Assembly (NCBI RefSeq): GCF_003816055.1
Contig: NZ_CP033906.1
Coordinates: forward strand, 4,030,001-4,094,000
Length of the DNA: 64,000 bases
Source: Bacillus sp. FJAT-42376
Lineage (GTDB): Bacteria > Bacillota > Bacilli > Bacillales > Bacillaceae
Direction: 5' to 3'
Shown here one piece after another: positions 16,247 through 25,548 of this stretch. The notes under the pieces were generated by a model. It did no database searches. It saw only the letters and a program-made list of their open reading frames with translations, and was not told the origin of the DNA. A program made the position numbers and the translations under genes. The first letter of the stretch is position 1. Each line of letters starts with the position of its first letter.

Positions 16247-17131
16247 TTATCCTTTAATGGATCCGACCATGACACCTTTTTCGAAGTACTTTTGGAAGAA
16301 CGGATAAATTAAAATTAATGGCAGACTTGAAATGATAATGCTTGAATACTTAACCATTTCCGCTATTTGCTGAAGCTCCGCAGTGTTTTGGGCATCCTGA
16401 ATCATACCGGGTCTCGGTTCCATCTGAACAAGAATGGACCTCAGGACAATCTGAAGCGGCTGCAGGTCTTCGCTCTTTAAGTAAATCATGGCGTCAAAGT
16501 AAGAATTCCACTGCCCTACAAACTGATATAAAAGAAGCACGGCAATGATCGGTTTGCTTAACGGCAGCAGAATCCGAAAGAAATACTGAATTTCAGACGT
16601 TCCATCCATTGCGGCTGCTTCCCGAAGCTCACTTGGGACCCCTTTAAAATAAGCCCTTGCAAGGATAATATTCCATACATTGACAGCCCCTGGCAGCAGA
16701 ATGGCCCAAACCGTATCCAGCATGTTTAAGTTTTTAACAAGAAGATACGTAGGGATTAACCCGCCTCCAAAGAACATCGTAATGATAAATAGAGTCATGA
16801 TGATCTTTCTGCCTGCAAAGTCCGGCCTGGACAGCGGATAGGCTACACCAAGTGTGACCGCTACAGACAGGATAGAGAAAGCAGTAGAATAAAATAATGA
16901 ATTTCGAAACCCGGTCAGAATGGAACCGTCTTGAAATATACGCTCATACCCCTGCAGCGTCCATTTGGATGGATCCAGGGTCAGACCGCTGTTAAGCAGG
17001 GTGGCCGGATCCGTAAAGGAGGCCATCAGTACATAGAGAAGCGGCGTCACCACCAGCAGAACGATAAGAGTTAGCACAATTCCATTGGTTATAAGAATTC
17101 CTTTGTCCGTTTTCGTGTGATGCTTGAACAT
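16247..17131 (-). CDS. LplC/YtcP-type ABC sugar permease
   Basis: Protein of 294 residues with six predicted helices. EAA loop ELREAAAMDGTSEIQYFFRI followed by LPLSKPIIAVLLLY, and the C-terminal end KYFEKGVMVGSIKG, which is the YtcP/LplC signature. It sits 17 bases before the lipoprotein gene and 20 bases after its LplB-type partner. Confidence 0.9.
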   Translation of the reverse strand: MFKHHTKTDKGILITNGIVLTLIVLLVVTPLLYVLMASFTDPATLLNSGLTLDPSKWTLQGYERIFQDGSILTGFRNSLFYSTAFSILSVAVTLGVAYPLSRPDFAGRKIIMTLFIITMFFGGGLIPTYLLVKNLNMLDTVWAILLPGAVNVWNIILARAYFKGVPSELREAAAMDGTSEIQYFFRILLPLSKPIIAVLLLYQFVGQWNSYFDAMIYLKSEDLQPLQIVLRSILVQMEPRPGMIQDAQNTAELQQIAEMVKYSSIIISSLPLILIYPFFQKYFEKGVMVGSIKG

Positions 17132-17151
17132 GGGCGATCTCCCTTCTCCGT

Positions 17152-18120
17152 TTACAAACCCTCTCCTTCGTTAAGCCGCTTCACAATTTTGTTTACGCTT
17201 ACAAGAAGAATGACATTGATGACGGCATTGAATAGGCCAATTGCGGTTGAATAGCCGTAATCCCCCATCTGCAAGCCAATTTTATACACATACGTTGGAA
17301 GGATTTCCGATGCCGGCAGATTCATAGACGTCTGCAGCAAGTAAGCCTTCTCAAAACCAATACTCATGATGTTTCCTGCGGCAAGGATAAATTGAATGAC
17401 CATGATGGGCTTAATCACAGGAAGCTCAATATGGATAATCTGCTGAATAATATTGGCGCCATCAATCTTCGCTGCATCAAGCAAATCCTGGCTTACATTG
17501 GATAATGCGGCTAAATAGACGACAGAAGCCCATCCCGCAAACTGCCAGATATCGCTAATGATATAAATGGACCGGAAGTATCCCGGTTCTGTCATAAATG
17601 AAAGACTTTCTCCGCCAAAGAAGACAATCAGCTTATTGATCGGACCGACCGGCGAGAGGAAAATAAAAACCATACCGACTACTACGACTACTGAGATAAA
17701 ATTGGGTGCGTACAAAACGAGCTGAACATTTTTCTTGATGGCTGTCCTTTTAATACGCTGGATCATGATGGCCAGGATAATGGGTACCGGAAACCCGAAC
17801 AGCAGACCGAACGCACTGAGCAGAAGTGTATTCGTAATCAGGTTCATAAAGTCCGGTGTGCTCATAAACTTCTGGAAATTTTCAAGACCGATCCAAGGAC
17901 TCCCCATAATCCCCATTAAAGGGTTGAATTCTTTGAAGGCAATGATCGCTCCATACATTGGAATATACTTAAAAATGACTAATAAGATCAGCGCCGGCAA
18001 AACCAGCAGATAAAGCTGATAGTTGGTCTTCATATACTTTAGAGTAGAATTGATTTTCCGGGCTTTCACGGTTTCCATATGGCCCGTTTGATTCTGTTTT
18101 TTTTGATAAACCTGTTCCAC
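17152..18120 (-). CDS. LplB/YteP-type ABC sugar permease
   Basis: Protein of 322 residues. A charged N-terminal tail of about 35 residues precedes six predicted helices; motifs LVLPALILLVIFKYIPMYG and the EAA loop DLLDAAKIDGANIIQQIIHI define the family. First gene of the three-gene importer operon. GTG start with AGAGGGGGG eight bases upstream. A perfect cre lies about 110 bases upstream. Confidence 0.88.
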   Translation of the reverse strand: MEQVYQKKQNQTGHMETVKARKINSTLKYMKTNYQLYLLVLPALILLVIFKYIPMYGAIIAFKEFNPLMGIMGSPWIGLENFQKFMSTPDFMNLITNTLLLSAFGLLFGFPVPIILAIMIQRIKRTAIKKNVQLVLYAPNFISVVVVVGMVFIFLSPVGPINKLIVFFGGESLSFMTEPGYFRSIYIISDIWQFAGWASVVYLAALSNVSQDLLDAAKIDGANIIQQIIHIELPVIKPIMVIQFILAAGNIMSIGFEKAYLLQTSMNLPASEILPTYVYKIGLQMGDYGYSTAIGLFNAVINVILLVSVNKIVKRLNEGEGL

Positions 18121-18226
18121 CGTTTCCCCCCTCTCTTTGTAATGACCTGCTGGATTTACTTTATCAGAAAGTTCAAAAGGGATAGTTTAAGATTTTCAGA
18201 TTGGATCGTTTAAAATTATCGGCAAT

Positions 18227-18240
18227 TGAAACCGCTTACA
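18227..18240 (-). promoter_or_regulatory. CcpA catabolite-responsive element (cre) upstream of the second importer
   Basis: TGAAACCGCTTACA fits TGWAANCGNTNWCA at every position. It lies between the terminator of the upstream two-component operon and the importer operon. I could not place -35 and -10 boxes with confidence, so whether it represses or acts otherwise is open. Confidence 0.75.
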
Positions 18241-18264
18241 AAAGAGGACGGGCCTGCACCACAT

Positions 18265-18302
18265 AAAAAAGGCAGCCCAGCACCTGCCGGACGGCCTTTT
18301 TT
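18265..18302 (-). terminator. Terminator of the two-component/solute-binding operon
   Basis: On the minus strand GGCAG pairs with CTGCC around an eight-base loop and is followed by TTTTTT; the flanking A and T runs and a GGC/GCC pairing extend the structure. Confidence 0.75.
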
Positions 18303-18309
18303 GATTATT

Positions 18310-19605
18310 CTACTTAACTTCCTTCAAACCATCATTTATCTTTCTGGCTGCTTCCCTGGCTGCATCGCGTACGTTGCTGCGGCCAATGCCAACCTCCTCA
18401 AACAGCGCTTTAATGGACTGGCTGATTACAGGATAAGCGGGGGTAACCGGACGGTTTTTCGAGTGGTTTTGGGCTTGATACACAAAAATGTTCTTCGGAT
18501 ACGTGTTCAGATCCGGAAAGTCTTTAGCTACCGACATCCGAACCGGTATATCCCCGGTAATCTGGACATATTTTTTTACCCCTTCACGACTGGTCAAATA
18601 TTTGATAAAGGTCCAGGCCTCTGCCTGATGTTTCGTTCTGGAAGAGATTCCGATCGCCCAGCCGCCGTTCGGCACCGCCTGGTACTTTGCTCTGGGCAAT
18701 GGAGCAACGCCTATATTCCCCTCGTTTTTGAAGATTTCACCAACCGCCCATGAACCGAGCACTGACATCCCAAGTTTTCCTGAAAGAATGGCATCAGCCG
18801 GCAGTTCCATTGCTGCTGCATGATCCTTATGATATAAATCCTGATAAAATTGCAGTGCCTTCAGTGAATCTTCAGAATCGATATAACCGGTCGCTGTTTT
18901 CCCGTCCGGACTTAGAACGTCCCCTCCAAACTGCCAGAGAAACGGCAGCTTAAAGTATGCGGCAGATTCACCATCACTAAATCCCTGCGCAGGGTCGATC
19001 CCGATGATTCCTTTTTTACCATCAGTCAGCTGTTTGGCAATCCGGGCTGTTTCTTCCCACGTCATAGGTTTCCCTGGGTCTGCCGAAGGAAACGGGATAC
19101 CTTTCGCCGCAAACAGTTTTTTATTGTAAAAGAGAGCAATACCCGATTCTGTGATCGGTACGATATAAATTTTATCCTTGTAGCTCATTCCTTCAAGAGC
19201 CGCCCGGGGATAATCAGCGAGCTCCCCTTCCGTTTTCATATGGAAATCAAGCGAAAGCAGGGAACCGGTGTTGGCGTACAGTGCCAGAGTAGGGCTGTCA
19301 ATCGCCATAAGATCTGGCGGGTCTCCGGTTGCAAGTTCAGTTCTTAGCCGGATTTCATAATCACTGTAGGGAAGAAGCTTCATATCAATGGATATGTGCG
19401 GATTTGCTTTTTCAAAGTCTTTAATCAGCTTTCTGTACGCTTCATTCTCCAATTCATTTCCGTTGTTTCTCCAAAAGATGAGCTGTACTTTTTTACCGGA
19501 AAGATTTGTTTTCTTTTTATCATGCTCCTGCTTAGTGAACGGGGTAAAAACAAAGAGCACGATCATTACGGCTGCAAGCAAAAGGAATGGTGCCCATTTT
19601 TTCAT
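18310..19605 (-). CDS. Membrane-anchored extracellular solute-binding protein of a two-component operon
   Basis: Protein of 431 residues, bacterial extracellular solute-binding protein family 1 (VQLIFWRNNGNELENEAYRK; TGDPPDLMAIDSPTLALYA; GKPMTWEETARIAKQL; NGGWAIGISSRTKHQAEAWTFI). It has one N-terminal hydrophobic segment (residues 4-23) but no Cys lipobox, so it may stay tethered by that helix or be released. It overlaps the response-regulator gene by four bases (ATGA). A binding protein fused in one operon with a YesM-type kinase, and away from the permeases, suggests ligand sensing for the kinase; this is inference. Confidence 0.82.
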   Translation of the reverse strand: MKKWAPFLLLAAVMIVLFVFTPFTKQEHDKKKTNLSGKKVQLIFWRNNGNELENEAYRKLIKDFEKANPHISIDMKLLPYSDYEIRLRTELATGDPPDLMAIDSPTLALYANTGSLLSLDFHMKTEGELADYPRAALEGMSYKDKIYIVPITESGIALFYNKKLFAAKGIPFPSADPGKPMTWEETARIAKQLTDGKKGIIGIDPAQGFSDGESAAYFKLPFLWQFGGDVLSPDGKTATGYIDSEDSLKALQFYQDLYHKDHAAAMELPADAILSGKLGMSVLGSWAVGEIFKNEGNIGVAPLPRAKYQAVPNGGWAIGISSRTKHQAEAWTFIKYLTSREGVKKYVQITGDIPVRMSVAKDFPDLNTYPKNIFVYQAQNHSKNRPVTPAYPVISQSIKALFEEVGIGRSNVRDAAREAARKINDGLKEVK

Positions 19606-21218
19606 CCTCTTCCTCCGTTCTTCTGCTCGATGCTTTCGCCCATTTGGGTTCTAAATTCGACTGGCGTGCATCCAAAGTGCTTCTTAAAGACAGTGCTGAA
19701 ATAGCCGGAGCTTGAAAATCCGACCAGGTTGGCCACATCAATAATTTTAAGCTTCTTGTCTTTCAAAAACGAGGAGGCCTTTTCCATCCTCAGCTTTACG
19801 AGATAATCGCTGAAATTCAGTCCGGCATCCAGTTTGAATTTTTCCGAGAGGTAGGAACTGTTTATATGAAACAGATCCGCAAGCATCGTAAGCGAAATTT
19901 CACTGGAGTAGTGTTTATCTACATACTGCCTGACAGAATCAATCATAAATCGTCCATTGGACAGACGAGTAAGCTTGATCTTATTAATAATCTCCTCTGC
20001 AAGTAAGAGCAGCTGTTCCATCACCTTACGCCGGGAATTAAACTCCCAGATGCTCTGCTGGCAGTTCCAGACAGCCGAACGGATGACTGTCAGTTCCAAA
20101 TCGTACTTTCCGGCAAGCGATTCCAGAAGGAACAGAACCCTGCTGGCAGAAAAAGAAAAGGAAAAAACGGATTGCCCCTCTTCTCTATCCAGTGCATCCT
20201 TTATGGAACGTTCAAAGTCCTTTAAGCTGCAGCTTTCGATCGCATTCAGAAGTTTCTTTTCCAAGTCAGCAGAAAACTCCCATGGACGTTCCGCTGATAA
20301 TTCCAGGTTAACAACCTGGGAATTGGAATGAAGCTCACTCTGACTCCATGCAAGCAGACTCGATATATAGCCTTTTTTCAGATTCTCAAGTCCCCTCATT
20401 CTCTTCCCAACACCGACGACCGTTTCCACATGCAGATATTTTTTTGCATGGTCCTGGATCATAGCAGCAAGGTCCAAATCTGACTCTGCCTCCTCCGAAA
20501 GAATAAGGAAATGCATCATCATGGCATAGCTTGGGTCATAGAAGGTATAGACTCCATCAAAGGAGTCCGAGATTTCCTTGCACAGCATACGAAAAGGGAG
20601 CCACAAATCCTTCATTTGTTTTATGTCCCTTGAACCGTCCCTTATTTCTGCAGATAGCAATTGAAAACTTACCGTGTCTTTCCCCAGGTATTCCAATTTC
20701 AATTGCTGCAGCCTGGCGACTGCCAGATCAACATGGTAAATTTCCTCCTTCACAAGGTAAAGAAGATACTGTTCCTGCACTTCCTGAAGCTGAGAGTGAA
20801 AGAGCTGACGCATCATGGAGGATTCAGCCTGCCGCTTCCTCTCCTCCTTCAATTCCGCTTTTATTTTATGGAGTACACCAAGAAGTTCATCCGGTGCTAC
20901 AGGCTTTAATAAATAATCCTTCACGCCTTCTTTCATGGAGCCTCTGACAAGTTCATAGTCCGAATATCCAGACAACACGACAACCTTTACATGCGGAAAT
21001 TCCTCCTGGCATACCCTTGCGAGTTCCAGACCGTTCATCAGCGGCATCCTCATATCGGTAATCAATACCTCAATATCTATGCTTCTCAATACATCGAGTG
21101 CTTCTTGGCCATTGGCTGCCTCGCCGGCAACGATAAATCCTTCATCCTCCCACCGCACCTTCATGCGCAAGCCTTTTCGAACTTGGATTTCATCATCTGT
21201 AATAAGGACCTTAATCAT
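19602..21218 (-). CDS. YesN-type response regulator (receiver plus AraC HTH)
   Basis: Protein of 538 residues. Receiver domain 1-120 with DDE at 8-10, phospho-acceptor Asp55 in VLITDMRMPL, and Lys in DYLLKPV. A long middle region of unknown fold follows, then a C-terminal AraC/XylS DNA-binding domain (about 430-530) with EISLTMLADLFHINSSYLSEKFK and VANLVGFSSSGYFSTVFKKHFGCTPVEFR. It probably activates the importer operon immediately downstream. The open frame starts with a GTG at 21227, but AGAGGTGATC is placed for the ATG at 21218, giving an 8-base overlap with the kinase gene. Confidence 0.9.
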   Translation of the reverse strand: MIKVLITDDEIQVRKGLRMKVRWEDEGFIVAGEAANGQEALDVLRSIDIEVLITDMRMPLMNGLELARVCQEEFPHVKVVVLSGYSDYELVRGSMKEGVKDYLLKPVAPDELLGVLHKIKAELKEERKRQAESSMMRQLFHSQLQEVQEQYLLYLVKEEIYHVDLAVARLQQLKLEYLGKDTVSFQLLSAEIRDGSRDIKQMKDLWLPFRMLCKEISDSFDGVYTFYDPSYAMMMHFLILSEEAESDLDLAAMIQDHAKKYLHVETVVGVGKRMRGLENLKKGYISSLLAWSQSELHSNSQVVNLELSAERPWEFSADLEKKLLNAIESCSLKDFERSIKDALDREEGQSVFSFSFSASRVLFLLESLAGKYDLELTVIRSAVWNCQQSIWEFNSRRKVMEQLLLLAEEIINKIKLTRLSNGRFMIDSVRQYVDKHYSSEISLTMLADLFHINSSYLSEKFKLDAGLNFSDYLVKLRMEKASSFLKDKKLKIIDVANLVGFSSSGYFSTVFKKHFGCTPVEFRTQMGESIEQKNGGRG

Positions 21219-22980
21219 CGCGATCACCTCTGTCTATATCGATCACAAGCATAATTTCCGTTCCTTCACCCTTTACGGACTGGATGGAGAAGGAAAAGCG
21301 ATTCCCATAAAATAATTTCAGCCTTCCCAGCACATTGCGCAGGCCAATGCTTTCTCCGCTCCCTGAAAGCACATGTGCCGTATCACTTTTTGCCTCGTCA
21401 CCCGTCAATGCATGGATCTCTTCTTCGGTCATCCCGATCCCTTTATCCTGTACGACAAGAAAAAGCTGATTTTCTATTACCTTTGATTGAATAAATATAT
21501 CCGCAAATGTTTTCTCCTGAAAGCTGTACTTTACCGCATTTTCCACTAGCGGCTGGAGAACAAATTTGATGATCATGAGATCCTTTGACTCCTGATCCTC
21601 TTCCAGCCGTATAGAAATCGCATCCTCGTAGCGCAGTTTTAAAATATCTGTGTAGCTGCGGATATACTTTATCTCTTCCGCTAATTTCACTGTATTGCTT
21701 TGCGTGTTGAGAGAGTACCTCATCATTCTCCCTAAATAATAGCTTACATCGATGACTTCCTTTGTCTTCCCCTGTGCAGCAAGCCCGCCTATGATTTCAA
21801 GCGTATTATTTAAAAAATGAGGATTAATTTGAAGCAATAACGCTTTGTATTCCGCATCTTTCCTGCGTATATTCGTCTCATATTCCAGTTCAATCAGGGA
21901 CTTCAGCTGATCCATGCTGTGGTGAACTACTTTGATTAAATAGTCCACTTCCGTGTTTCTGGACTTAATCACAGGCATCGATTTTTTAGCCCCGATGAAG
22001 TCTCCCTTTTCCAGAAAGCGCATGGAGCCCGCAAGCTTGCCAAGAGGACGTGCGATATTGGAAGACAGGACAAATGAGGCAATGATGGTGATCATGAAAA
22101 CAATCGTACTTGTAACGAGGAGACTCCTCTGAAGACCGTTTATTTCCGAAAATAAATCAGACCTTGTTACTTCTGTAACGGCAATCCAGTCGTCTACCGA
22201 AAGCTTTTGATAGTAAACAAGGTAGTCTTCTCCCTGATTTTTCAGCTGAACCAGCCCTTTTTTATCGGGCCTTTTGATCATCTCTTTCATACTTCTTTCC
22301 AACACTGCCTTTGGGGTTTGAATCTCCCCGCTTAAAACGTTCTCACCGCGCTTATTGAGCAAATAGGCATGCCCGTTTTTGCCGATTTTCACTTTTTGCA
22401 AGGCATTCTCCAGCAGCGGAACTGGTACGTTTACTTTAATAATCCCGTATGAAACGAACGTATTCAGGTCGAAAAAAGGCAGAATATAACTGGTAACCGG
22501 GCCTTGATACGGCTGAAACTGGTCCTGATGCTTTTTAATAAACCGGCGGTCAGATAGAATATATTCCTGATACCACCCAAGTTCATTTAAAGCTTGATAG
22601 TTTCCTAACGTACCTGTCCCGTCATTTAAAATGGCTGCTGCTGAAAGGCCATTCGAGTTATTGATCATCATAGAGGAAAGAGAAGACTTCACCTGATTTT
22701 TTTGCAGCAGCTTTTTTTCCTCCGGTACGGATTCATCCATCTTGATCCACTTCTGACTCATCTCATTAACAAGTACCTGCTTTCCTAAATCCTGAGCCTG
22801 TGAAGTAATCGAATTAGCATAAAGCGAATATTGGTCAAGCGCTGCCACCGTTAATTCCTCTGTCTGCTTTTCTATAATCGAAGTAAACCATCCTGGAACA
22901 ATGAAAGATAACGCAATAAGCGGAATCGTCAGCAAACAAGTAAATATGATAAATAATCGATTGCGCAGGGAAAAAAGCAT
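21211..22980 (-). CDS. YesM-type sensor histidine kinase
   Basis: Membrane kinase of 589 residues. First helix at about 8-30, an extracellular sensor domain (about 35-280, Cache-like pattern with LLNKRGENVLSG and DDWIAVTEVTRSDL), second helix near 285-305, HAMP, then a His_kinase domain with LLQINPHFLNNTLEIIGGL (His388) and an ATPase domain with N box VENAVKYSF and G box DKGIGMTEEEI. This is the LytS/YesM class, which pairs with YesN-type regulators. Start at 22980 is chosen because GGAGG lies seven bases upstream; the frame is open to 23007. Confidence 0.9.
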   Translation of the reverse strand: MLFSLRNRLFIIFTCLLTIPLIALSFIVPGWFTSIIEKQTEELTVAALDQYSLYANSITSQAQDLGKQVLVNEMSQKWIKMDESVPEEKKLLQKNQVKSSLSSMMINNSNGLSAAAILNDGTGTLGNYQALNELGWYQEYILSDRRFIKKHQDQFQPYQGPVTSYILPFFDLNTFVSYGIIKVNVPVPLLENALQKVKIGKNGHAYLLNKRGENVLSGEIQTPKAVLERSMKEMIKRPDKKGLVQLKNQGEDYLVYYQKLSVDDWIAVTEVTRSDLFSEINGLQRSLLVTSTIVFMITIIASFVLSSNIARPLGKLAGSMRFLEKGDFIGAKKSMPVIKSRNTEVDYLIKVVHHSMDQLKSLIELEYETNIRRKDAEYKALLLQINPHFLNNTLEIIGGLAAQGKTKEVIDVSYYLGRMMRYSLNTQSNTVKLAEEIKYIRSYTDILKLRYEDAISIRLEEDQESKDLMIIKFVLQPLVENAVKYSFQEKTFADIFIQSKVIENQLFLVVQDKGIGMTEEEIHALTGDEAKSDTAHVLSGSGESIGLRNVLGRLKLFYGNRFSFSIQSVKGEGTEIMLVIDIDRGDRDD

Positions 22981-22998
22981 GACTTCGCCTCCGGACAT

Positions 22999-23012
22999 TG
23001 AAAGCACTTACA
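22999..23012 (-). promoter_or_regulatory. cre-like site upstream of the kinase gene
   Basis: TGAAAGCACTTACA differs from the cre consensus only in the central CG (CA here). It is 19 bases before the start codon. Its closeness to two perfect cre sites in neighbouring sugar operons makes a CcpA site plausible, but the central CG is usually the most conserved part. Confidence 0.4.
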
Positions 23013-23298
23013 TTTTGTTGTTCTATTAAAATATTTGAAAGAGGCGATTGAAATCCGCAGCAGAGATTAACTTTGCCGCTACGACAAAGAGCAAATTAGA
23101 CCAAACTCTGCAAGATATGTTTTTAAGGGAATAATAGCAGTTTCTTACTAATAAGGAAAGAGGACATTCAGTTTCTATTACAAATTTAGGGAAGTTGGCA
23201 GAGTGGTAGGAGTACGGCTGTGGCAGCTAATAGATTCTGTAAGTCTCTTTGTCTGAATTTGATATTCTAACGTTACACTTCTATGCTAGCAAGATAAA
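23013..23298. other. Intergenic stretch with a degenerate tRNA-like segment
   Basis: No coding frame. Bases 23190-23282 look vaguely like a decayed class II tRNA (matching ends GAAGT/ACTTC, a TGGCAGAGTGGTAGGAGTA D-arm-like stretch), but lack a usable anticodon loop and T-arm. Nothing else recognised. Confidence 0.4.
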
Positions 23299-23335
23299 AA
23301 AAGAACCCGCCCCGTAAAAACAGGCTGGTTCTTTT
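23299..23335 (-). terminator. Terminator after the small ORF at 23371-23538
   Basis: AAAAGAACC-C-GCC pairs with GGC-T-GGTTCTTTT (one C/T mismatch); on the minus strand seven T residues follow. A terminator here implies that something is transcribed leftward from upstream, which supports the small ORF. Confidence 0.7.
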
Positions 23336-23370
23336 ATCGTATTGAAGAAACTTTAAGAAGGAAATCGAAT

Positions 23371-23538
23371 TCAGTCGTTTCCTCCTCCGTCACCTAAGTC
23401 GAAGAAATCCCAATCACTGTCTGAAGAAGAGGAATTCCCTTTTTCTTTCCCATTCAGATGATACGTGTAAAAAAACGAAGAACAGCGGTATCGATGAACC
23501 CCCAGTATGAATATCTGAACCTGCATAAAATTCCACAT
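23371..23538 (-). CDS. Small hypothetical protein with Ser/Asp/Gly-rich tail
   Basis: Fifty-five codons from an ATG at 23538. The N-terminal half is aromatic and hydrophobic (MWNFMQVQIFILGVHRYRC), the end is acidic and glycine-rich (SDSDWDFFDLGDGGGND). The ribosome site is weak (GGAAAT). An upstream in-frame stop (just before codons ITSRLPS) limits the frame to 68 codons. The composition of the tail and the following terminator look gene-like, but I recognise no family. It may also be the 3' remnant of a longer gene. Confidence 0.4.
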   Translation of the reverse strand: MWNFMQVQIFILGVHRYRCSSFFYTYHLNGKEKGNSSSSDSDWDFFDLGDGGGND

Positions 23539-23595
23539 GCTATTTCCATGATCAATAATGGAAGGTAATCTACTAGTGATTTACTGCTAAATCAT

Positions 23596-23622
23596 TAAAA
23601 AATTAGTCAATCATTCCGATAA
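23596..23622 (+). promoter_or_regulatory. Sigma-D promoter of the chemoreceptor gene
   Basis: TAAA (23596-23599), 15 bases, TCCGATAA (23615-23622), against the SigD consensus TAAA-N15-GCCGATAT: full -35, 6 of 8 in the -10. It lies 45 bases before the ATG of a chemoreceptor gene, a usual SigD target. Confidence 0.8.
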
Positions 23623-23666
23623 ATAAGGGAATACCGCTTTAATAGGGAATCATATGGGAGGAAGAC

Positions 23667-25397
23667 ATGAATAAGCTCAGCAGCAAAATTGCCGTCTTGC
23701 TTACAATCGGGATGTTTATTGTATTAGCAGGAAATATACTCATGATTTACTTCAGCACACAAAAATCGGTAGAATCATCGATTCGAAATTTCAGCATGAA
23801 TCTGTCAGACAATATTTCTTCAAAAATGGATCGTGAGAGGTACTCGAAGTTTATACATAGCCCAAAAGAAAACAACGACTATTGGAAGCTAAGGGAAGAA
23901 CTGAATGACTTCCGGGAAAAATCAGGCGCGTTATATGTATATACCTTAATGGCTAAATCTAATAAGCTCTATGTTATGATTGACGGTCAGCCCCGGGATG
24001 AGAAAAAGGCATCCCCCCTTATAGAGTTGTCTTCCACAACAAGCTACAAAGACATCCGCTCTGTATTAAGTGGAAATCATTCCAGCTCTCCTATCGTCAA
24101 AGATCCCAAATATGGAAATTACTTATCTGCTTTCTCGCCGATTATACATGAAGGGAAAGTCGTTGGAATTTTAGGGGTGGATATTGATGCAAAGAATGTC
24201 CATTTGATCACGAAGAACGTTTTAAAAGAACAGCTTCCTATCTTCATCACTGGAAATGCACTATTAATTGCCTTTATGATTTTTTTACTCATCATATTGA
24301 TTAGGAACCGTTTAAAACCATTGGCCATTATTCAACAGGCTTCCGAACAAATCGCTGAAGGAAACCTAAAAGACGGACAGAAGATATTGGATTTGATAAA
24401 GATAAAGGGGCAGGACGAAATCGAGCAAGTCTCAAAATCTTATAAAGAAATGATTGATAAAAATATAGAAATGATCAAAGAAGTACAAGGATCTGCACAG
24501 TCACTGCTAGCTTCATCAAAAGAAATCGAAGACAAAATGACAGAAATGACCCTGTCTAATACACAAGTTATGGAGGGCATTCGTGAGGTCGCAAGCGGTT
24601 CTGACATCCAGCTTGCGCGTACTGAAGATTCTGCACAGGCAATGGAGGATTTAGCTGAAGGAATTCAGATGATTGCGGAAACTTCAAATACAGTGAGTGA
24701 TCAATCGTCCGCCTTAGCCATTGAAGCAGAAAACGGAGCAATTGAGATGCAGAATATTGTCAGACAAACTGAATTCATCAAATCCTCGGTCAGACAGTCA
24801 TCCGACATTATGAAAGGGCTTGGCATACAAGCAAACGAAATCAGCGGAATTGTATCTGTCATTACTGATATAGCAGAACAGACCAACCTCCTTGCTTTAA
24901 ACGCTGCCATTGAATCAGCCAGGGCAGGAGAGCAGGGGAAAGGGTTTGCAGTCGTTTCTCAAGAAGTCCGTAAACTAGCAGAGAGCTCAAAAGCATCGGC
25001 TGAACAAATTCGTCAAAAACTTACCAGCTTTAAATTGACCATTGAAGAAGCTGTAAAAGAAATGGAAGAAGGGACAAACCTGGTACAGAATAATACTCAG
25101 ACTGTGTTAGAAGCAGAGGAAACGTTTAATAAACTGCTGGAATCTGTTGAAACAGTTGCCAAGAACATTCAAGCTGTCTCCGGGACCACTCAGGAAATGT
25201 CCGCCAATACAGAGGAAATCAGCGGGGCATTTGAGGAAAATTCAATTCTCTCAAAAGAAACAGCCCTAATCACAGCGAAGGTTGCAGAATCCACAGATAA
25301 GCAGGAAGAAATCGCGGATCATGTATACCGTTTGACTGTATCTTTAAGTTCTTTATCCAAAAAGTTAGAAGAGTCGATTGTTAAATTTGTTATTTGA
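23667..25397 (+). CDS. Methyl-accepting chemotaxis protein
   Basis: Chemoreceptor of 576 residues. One helix at about 8-29, an extracellular single-Cache-like domain (about 30-188; [45 protein letters not shown]), a second helix at about 190-212, HAMP, then a long coiled coil with the conserved tip [20 protein letters not shown] and [17 protein letters not shown]. It signals to CheA-CheW; the ligand is unknown. Lone gene with its own SigD promoter and terminator, so it is expressed with the flagellar regulon. ATG with GGGAGGAAG upstream. Confidence 0.93.
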   Translation: MNKLSSKIAVLLTIGMFIVLAGNILMIYFSTQKSVESSIRNFSMNLSDNISSKMDRERYSKFIHSPKENNDYWKLREELNDFREKSGALYVYTLMAKSNKLYVMIDGQPRDEKKASPLIELSSTTSYKDIRSVLSGNHSSSPIVKDPKYGNYLSAFSPIIHEGKVVGILGVDIDAKNVHLITKNVLKEQLPIFITGNALLIAFMIFLLIILIRNRLKPLAIIQQASEQIAEGNLKDGQKILDLIKIKGQDEIEQVSKSYKEMIDKNIEMIKEVQGSAQSLLASSKEIEDKMTEMTLSNTQVMEGIREVASGSDIQLARTEDSAQAMEDLAEGIQMIAETSNTVSDQSSALAIEAENGAIEMQNIVRQTEFIKSSVRQSSDIMKGLGIQANEISGIVSVITDIAEQTNLLALNAAIESARAGEQGKGFAVVSQEVRKLAESSKASAEQIRQKLTSFKLTIEEAVKEMEEGTNLVQNNTQTVLEAEETFNKLLESVETVAKNIQAVSGTTQEMSANTEEISGAFEENSILSKETALITAKVAESTDKQEEIADHVYRLTVSLSSLSKKLEESIVKFVI

Positions 25398-25402
25398 ACC
25401 TG

Positions 25403-25426
25403 GCTGTGCTAAGGCACAGCTTTTTT
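25403..25426 (+). terminator. Terminator of the chemoreceptor gene
   Basis: GCTGTGC/GCACAGC stem with four-base loop followed by TTTTTT, five bases after the stop codon. Confidence 0.88.
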
Positions 25427-25548
25427 CTATAGGAAAAGCCTTTTTTCCTTTTGCTTACTTAATAGTAATCTATCCCCTTTTCTTTAAATGGAAAATTTTA
25501 TACAATATTATTAACAATCATAAGATATACAGAGGGGTATTTATATTA

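Noticed and set aside
23190..23282. Possible class II (Ser/Leu-like) tRNA on the plus strand
   Set aside because: The ends pair (GAAGT/ACTTC) and the D-arm region looks familiar, but there is no seven-base anticodon loop with U33 and no proper T-arm. At best a decayed tRNA.
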